From contig FR887181.1 of assembly GCA_000436735.1 (NCBI GenBank), forward strand, positions 1 to 8,643: 8,643 bases of DNA, in the 5' to 3' direction. How positions within the stretch are numbered: the stretch's first letter is position 1; every line of letters begins with the position of its first letter. Shown piece after piece: positions 5,278 through 8,643 of this stretch. This stretch comes from Firmicutes bacterium CAG:170 (GTDB lineage Bacteria > Bacillota > Clostridia > Oscillospirales > Oscillospiraceae). The translations under genes were made by a program, and so were the position numbers. The notes under the pieces were generated by a model that saw nothing but the letters and a program-made list of their open reading frames with translations, searched no databases and was not told the origin of the DNA.

Positions 5278-7269
5278 TTACGACACGTCCAGCTGATCGA
5301 GGTATTTATAGCCGTTTTCGGCGATGTGATCCTTTCGTCCCGCCAGATTGTCACCCAGCAGCAGGTCAAAGACCTCCGCCGTGCGGGCGGCATCCTCCGG
5401 CATGACCTTGATAAGGCGGCGCGTCTCGGGATTCATGGTCGTCATCCACATCATCTCCGGGTCATTCTCACCGAGGCCCTTCGATCGCTGAACGGTCGTC
5501 TTTTTGCCGTCCAGCTCCTTGAGAATGGCGCTCTTCTCCTGCTCCGTGTAAGCAAACCACGTCTTGTCCTTGCAGCCGATCTCATACAGCGGCGATTCGG
5601 CGATGTAGACGTAGCCCTCGCGGATCAGCGTCGGACAGAGCCGGTAGATCATGGTCAGGATCAGCGCGCGGATCTGGTAGCCGTCCACGTCGGCATCGGT
5701 GCAGATCACGACCTTGCTCCAGCGCAGGCTTGCAAGGTCGAACGTCGCAAGATCCTTCGCAGCCTTTTTCGCCGGAACCTCCACGCCGCAGCCCAGCACG
5801 CGGATCAGATCGGTAATGATCTCAGACTTGAAGATGCGGTCATAATCTGCCTTGAGGCAGTTCAGGATCTTGCCGCGGACGGGCATGATGCCCTGGAACT
5901 CCGCATCGCGCGAGAGCTTGACCGAGCCAAGTGCAGAATCGCCCTCGACGATGTAAATTTCGCGCCGGGAAACATCCTTCGTCCGGCAGTCCACGAACTT
6001 CTGCACGCGGTTGGAGATATCCAGATTGCCGGTCAGCTTTTTCTTGATCGAAATACGCGCCTTTTCCGCAGACTCGCGGCTGCGCTTGTTGACGAGCACC
6101 TGATCGGCGATGCGGTCGGCGTCCTGCTTGTTTTCGATAAAGTAGACATGCAGGCGGCTGCGGAAGAACTCGGTCATGGCCTCCTGCACAAATTTGTTGT
6201 TGATGGCCTTTTTTGTCTGGTTTTCATAGGAGGTCTGCGTCGAGAAGCAGTTCGTCACCAGCACAAGGCAGTCCGCCACGTCCTGAAATGTGATCTTCGA
6301 CTCGTTCTTTGTATATTTTCCCGCCTGCTTGATGTAGGCGTCGATGGCGTAGACAAAGGCATTCTTCACAGCCTTCTCTGGCGCGCCGCCGTATTCCAGC
6401 CAGGAGGAATTGTGGTAATACTCGATGCGGCTGAGCTTATTGGAGAAGCAGACCGCCGCAGAGATCTTCACCTTGTACTCTGGCTTATCCTCGCGGTCGC
6501 GGCCCTTGCGCTCTGCCTCCCAATACTGCGGCATGGTGAGCGCCTGCTCCTCCGTCAGCTCCCGGACATAGTCAAGAATGCCCTGCTGATAGCAGTAGTC
6601 CGTCGTCTCGAATTTTCCGGGCGCAGTCTCATAGCGGAAGCGGAAGGTCACGCCCGCGTTCACGACGGCCTGCCGCTTGAGCGTATCCTCGAAGTACGCC
6701 CTCGGCACCTGAATGTCGGTGAAAACATCCAGATCGGGCAGCCAGTGGAACACGGAGCCTGTCTTTTTCCGGTCGGCCGGCTCCTTCTTCATCTCCCCCA
6801 CAAGCTCGCCGCGCTCAAAATGGAGCGAATATTTGAAGCCGTCGCGGCGGACGGTCACGTCAAAATAGCGCGAGGCGTACTGCGTGGCGCAGGCGCCAAG
6901 GCCGTTGAGGCCCAGCGAAAATTCATAGTCGCCGCCTGCATTGTTGTCATATTTGCCGCCCGCGTACAGCTCGCAGAAAACCAGCTCCCAATTGTAGCGG
7001 CCCTCCTTCTCGTTCCAATCCACCGGGCAGCCGCGTCCGAAGTCCTCGACCTCGATCGAGCTGTCGGCGTAGCGCGTCACGATCACCAGATCGCCGTGGC
7101 CCTCGCGCGCTTCGTCGATGGCGTTGGATAGGATCTCAAATACGGCGTGCTCGCAGCCCTCCAGCCCGTCGGAGCCAAAAATGACCGCCGGACGCTTCCG
7201 CACGCGATCCGCGCCCTTCAGCGCGGAAATGCTGTCATTGCCGTATGTCTGTTGTTTTTTCGTACCCAT
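5278..7269 (-). CDS. parE: Type IIA DNA topoisomerase subunit B (ParE/topoisomerase IV-like, divergent)
   Basis: 663 residues, the ATPase and metal-binding subunit. The N-terminal GHKL ATPase has EILSNAIDE (Glu45, Asn49, Asp52), DFGRGCP (76-82) and the glycine loop GLNGLG (120-125). The transducer domain carries QTK at 351-353, whose Lys is expected to contact the ATP gamma-phosphate. The TOPRIM part has VEGDSALGS (441-449, Glu442), PVRGKILN (463-470), TDADVDG (524-530, metal-binding Asp525 and Asp527) and QRSKGLGENDPE (594-605). The C-terminus ends YKYLDQLDVS. Normally invariant-looking positions differ: His to Asn122 in the usual GGLHGVG, Lys to Glu116 just before it, and Phe77 in DNGRG. 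The ATG at 7269 has GGAG close upstream; further extension would run through the promoter. It is first in the operon, directly before the subunit A gene. No dnaA, recF or gyrA context is present, which argues for the second enzyme rather than gyrase. Confidence 0.88.
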   Translation of the reverse strand: MGTKKQQTYGNDSISALKGADRVRKRPAVIFGSDGLEGCEHAVFEILSNAIDEAREGHGDLVIVTRYADSSIEVEDFGRGCPVDWNEKEGRYNWELVFCELYAGGKYDNNAGGDYEFSLGLNGLGACATQYASRYFDVTVRRDGFKYSLHFERGELVGEMKKEPADRKKTGSVFHWLPDLDVFTDIQVPRAYFEDTLKRQAVVNAGVTFRFRYETAPGKFETTDYCYQQGILDYVRELTEEQALTMPQYWEAERKGRDREDKPEYKVKISAAVCFSNKLSRIEYYHNSSWLEYGGAPEKAVKNAFVYAIDAYIKQAGKYTKNESKITFQDVADCLVLVTNCFSTQTSYENQTKKAINNKFVQEAMTEFFRSRLHVYFIENKQDADRIADQVLVNKRSRESAEKARISIKKKLTGNLDISNRVQKFVDCRTKDVSRREIYIVEGDSALGSVKLSRDAEFQGIMPVRGKILNCLKADYDRIFKSEIITDLIRVLGCGVEVPAKKAAKDLATFDLASLRWSKVVICTDADVDGYQIRALILTMIYRLCPTLIREGYVYIAESPLYEIGCKDKTWFAYTEQEKSAILKELDGKKTTVQRSKGLGENDPEMMWMTTMNPETRRLIKVMPEDAARTAEVFDLLLGDNLAGRKDHIAENGYKYLDQLDVS

Positions 7270-7323
7270 TGATTCTCCGTCCTGTTGTGCAATTGAGCCC
7301 AAAAACCCAATATAATTATTATT

Positions 7324-7352
7324 AGTATACCCATTTCCCGGCGGGAAGTCAA
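7324..7352 (-). promoter_or_regulatory. Sigma-A promoter of the parE-parC-yitT-lipoprotein run
   Basis: Minus strand TTGACT (7352-7347) and TATACT (7329-7324), each one base from consensus, separated by exactly 17 bases. The predicted start is near 7317, giving a leader of about 48 bases before the parE-like ATG at 7269. The leader begins with an A/T-rich stretch (7309-7323) well suited to melting. This is the only strong promoter seen upstream of the four genes. Confidence 0.75.
7335..7347. promoter_or_regulatory. Perfect palindrome inside the parE promoter spacer, candidate operator
   Basis: TTCCCGGCGGGAA is a 6-1-6 perfect inverted repeat that fills most of the -35/-10 spacer, so a bound dimer would block RNA polymerase. 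A further TTTTCCC half-site-like sequence lies at 7354-7360, just upstream of the -35. The sequence does not match the Gram-positive LexA box. The binding protein is unknown. Confidence 0.4.
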
Positions 7353-7429
7353 GTTTTCCCATTCTCCTTCCACCGAAGCGCCGCTGACCTTCTTCCGTCG
7401 CTTTGCCCGCTTTTCGGCAAAACGCCCTG

Positions 7430-7458
7430 TTGCAATCTGCGCCGTTTCGCGGTATCAT
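7430..7458 (+). promoter_or_regulatory. Possible sigma-A promoter of the UPF0371 gene
   Basis: TTGCAA (7430-7435) and TATCAT (7453-7458) have a 17-base spacer, with 4/6 and 5/6 matches to consensus. Transcription would start near 7465, giving a GC-rich leader of about 90 bases. It is divergent from the parE promoter, with about 75 bases between the two -35 elements, so the promoters do not overlap. The rest of 7353-7556 holds no gene that I can support. Confidence 0.4.
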
Positions 7459-7556
7459 TTATTTTGAGAGAGATTTGAGAGCTTCCGGCCCCGGCCGCAC
7501 CGTGCAGGCTTCTGTCCGGCGCAGCCCCCGGCTTTGCGTTTTGATTGAGGTGTAAA

Positions 7557-8643
7557 ATGACTACCATCGGATTTGACAATGAAAAATACCTGAAATTGCA
7601 GTCGCAGAAAATTCTGGAGCGTGTCGATCATTTCGGCGGCAAGCTCTATCTGGAATTCGGCGGCAAGCTCTTCGACGATTACCATGCCTCCCGCGTGCTT
7701 CCCGGCTTTGAGCCGGACAGCAAAATGAAAATGCTGCTCCAGCTCCGCGATCAGGCGGAGATCGTCATTGCCATCAACGCCGCGCACATTGAAATGAACA
7801 AGCGCCGCGGCGACCTCGGCATCACCTATGACATGGACGTCATGCGTCTGATCGACGCTTTCCGCTCCATCGGGCTGTATGTCGGAAGCGTCGTCATCAC
7901 GCAGTACAGCGGCCAGCACGCCGCCGACCTCTTCGAACGCAAGCTGGAAGCACTCGGCGTCCGTGTCTACCGCCACTACCCCATCGAAAACTACCCCGCC
8001 GACATTCCCCTCATCGTCTCCGACGAGGGCTACGGCAAAAACGACTATGTGGAGACCTCCCGCCCGGTCGTGGTCGTGACTGCACCCGGCCCCGGCTCCG
8101 GAAAAATGGCAACCTGCCTGAGCCAGCTCTACCACGAACACAAGCGCGGCATCCGCGCCGGTTATGCAAAGTATGAGACCTTCCCGATCTGGAATCTGCC
8201 GCTCAAGCATCCGGTGAATCTCGCCTACGAGGCGGCGACGGCCGATCTGGCCGACGTCAACATGATCGACCCGTTCCATCTCGAGGCCTACGGCGTCACG
8301 ACCGTCAACTATAACCGCGATATCGAGATTTTCCCCGTCGTGGAGGCGATGTTCCGCCGCATCTACGGCGAGTGCCCCTACAAGAGTCCGACGGATATGG
8401 GAGTCAACATGGCGGGCTATGCCATCGTAAACGACGAGGCATGCTGCGAAGCGTCCAAGCAGGAGATCATCCGCCGCTACTTTGCCACGGCGTGCAGCGT
8501 CAAAAAGGGTCTTGCGGAGCCGGGCGAGCTGAAAAAGCAGGAAATGCTGCTCCGCTCGCTGAACATCGACGTGACCATGCGCCGCGCCGTTCCCGCCGCC
8601 CGGGAAAAAGCCGCGCAGACCGGCGCGCCCGCAGCCGCCATCG
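7557..8643 (+). CDS. UPF0371/DUF1846 family protein (N-terminal 362 residues, cut by window edge)
   Basis: Starts MTTIGFDNEKYLKLQSQKI and continues with FGGKLYLEFGGKLFDDYHASRVLPGFEPDSK, a hallmark N-terminus of the UPF0371 (DUF1846) family. Further recognisable blocks are EIVIAINAAHIE (68-79), VVVVTAPGPGSGKMATCLSQ (171-190), NMIDPFHLEAYG (235-246) and YKSPTDMGVNMAG (275-287). The GPGSGKMA segment looks like a phosphate-binding loop but lacks the first Gly and the final Ser/Thr spacing of a true Walker A. Family members are roughly 500 residues, so about a quarter is outside the window. The ATG at 7557 has GAGGTG (7547-7552) at good spacing. The family is soluble and lacks a demonstrated biochemical activity, so none is claimed. 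It is divergent from the topoisomerase operon, and any link between them is unproven. Confidence 0.93.
   Translation, partial: MTTIGFDNEKYLKLQSQKILERVDHFGGKLYLEFGGKLFDDYHASRVLPGFEPDSKMKMLLQLRDQAEIVIAINAAHIEMNKRRGDLGITYDMDVMRLIDAFRSIGLYVGSVVITQYSGQHAADLFERKLEALGVRVYRHYPIENYPADIPLIVSDEGYGKNDYVETSRPVVVVTAPGPGSGKMATCLSQLYHEHKRGIRAGYAKYETFPIWNLPLKHPVNLAYEAATADLADVNMIDPFHLEAYGVTTVNYNRDIEIFPVVEAMFRRIYGECPYKSPTDMGVNMAGYAIVNDEACCEASKQEIIRRYFATACSVKKGLAEPGELKKQEMLLRSLNIDVTMRRAVPAAREKAAQTGAPAAAI

Noticed and set aside
5260..7131. Long open frame (623 codons) on the plus strand opposite the ParE-like gene
   Set aside because: Same composition artefact as the other antisense frame. It has no ribosome binding site of note, and the minus-strand product carries every type IIA subunit B motif.
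7372..7412. Possible hairpin CGAAGCG / CGCTTTG in the intergenic region between the divergent promoters
   Set aside because: The stem is only 7 bp with a wobble and a large loop, and no U-tract follows. It does not support a terminator or a riboswitch.
7463..7481. Direct repeat TTTGAGAG at 7463-7470 and 7474-7481 just after the possible UPF0371 promoter
   Set aside because: An 11-base-spaced repeat could be a protein site, but it is short, low in complexity and lacks symmetry. There is not enough to call it.
7455..8279. Minus-strand frame of 274 codons opposite the UPF0371 gene
   Set aside because: It is a shadow of a strongly conserved family on the plus strand, and its composition is typical of antisense translation.

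Overview
The window looks like a chromosomal segment from a moderately GC-rich member of the Clostridia. An Oscillospiraceae/Ruminococcaceae-like gut Firmicute is my best guess. The reasons are the YitT-family protein, the UPF0371 protein, strong AGGAGG-type ribosome binding sites, GTG and TTG starts, sigma-A-type promoters, a tRNA gene with encoded CCA, and a divergent second-type topoisomerase IIA pair away from any dnaA/recF context. The taxonomic call is inference from protein style, not from a database search.

Layout. Positions 1-409 (minus) hold the N-terminal part of an IclR-family regulator, cut by the window edge. It has its own promoter and two overlapping palindromes upstream (487-511), one with the 6-3-6 layout of known IclR boxes. 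Positions 583-738 (minus) form a complete tRNA-Gly(GCC) unit with near-perfect promoter, gene and intrinsic terminator. Positions 766-7269 (minus) are four tightly spaced co-directional genes in transcription order: a ParE/GyrB-like subunit, a ParC/GyrA-like subunit, a YitT-family membrane protein, and a lipoprotein with a transglutaminase-like domain and an acidic Pro/Glu tail. Gaps are 31, 43 and 46 bases, with no visible internal terminator. One strong promoter at 7324-7352 drives the run, and its -35/-10 spacer contains a perfect palindrome. From 7557 (plus, divergent) runs a UPF0371/DUF1846 protein, cut by the right edge.

How the genes relate. ParE and ParC should form one A2B2 type IIA topoisomerase that relaxes or decatenates DNA. 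The absence of a GyrA box points to topoisomerase IV-like activity rather than gyrase. The YitT protein and lipoprotein share the transcription unit but have no known link to DNA topology. The lipoprotein has Ser where transglutaminase-like enzymes have the catalytic Cys, so it is probably a non-catalytic or altered fold member. I found no CRISPR array, insertion sequence, phage gene or recognisable defence system. The most unusual points are the divergent topoisomerase (ATP-site and quinolone-pocket substitutions), the Cys-to-Ser transglutaminase-like lipoprotein, and the operator-like palindromes.
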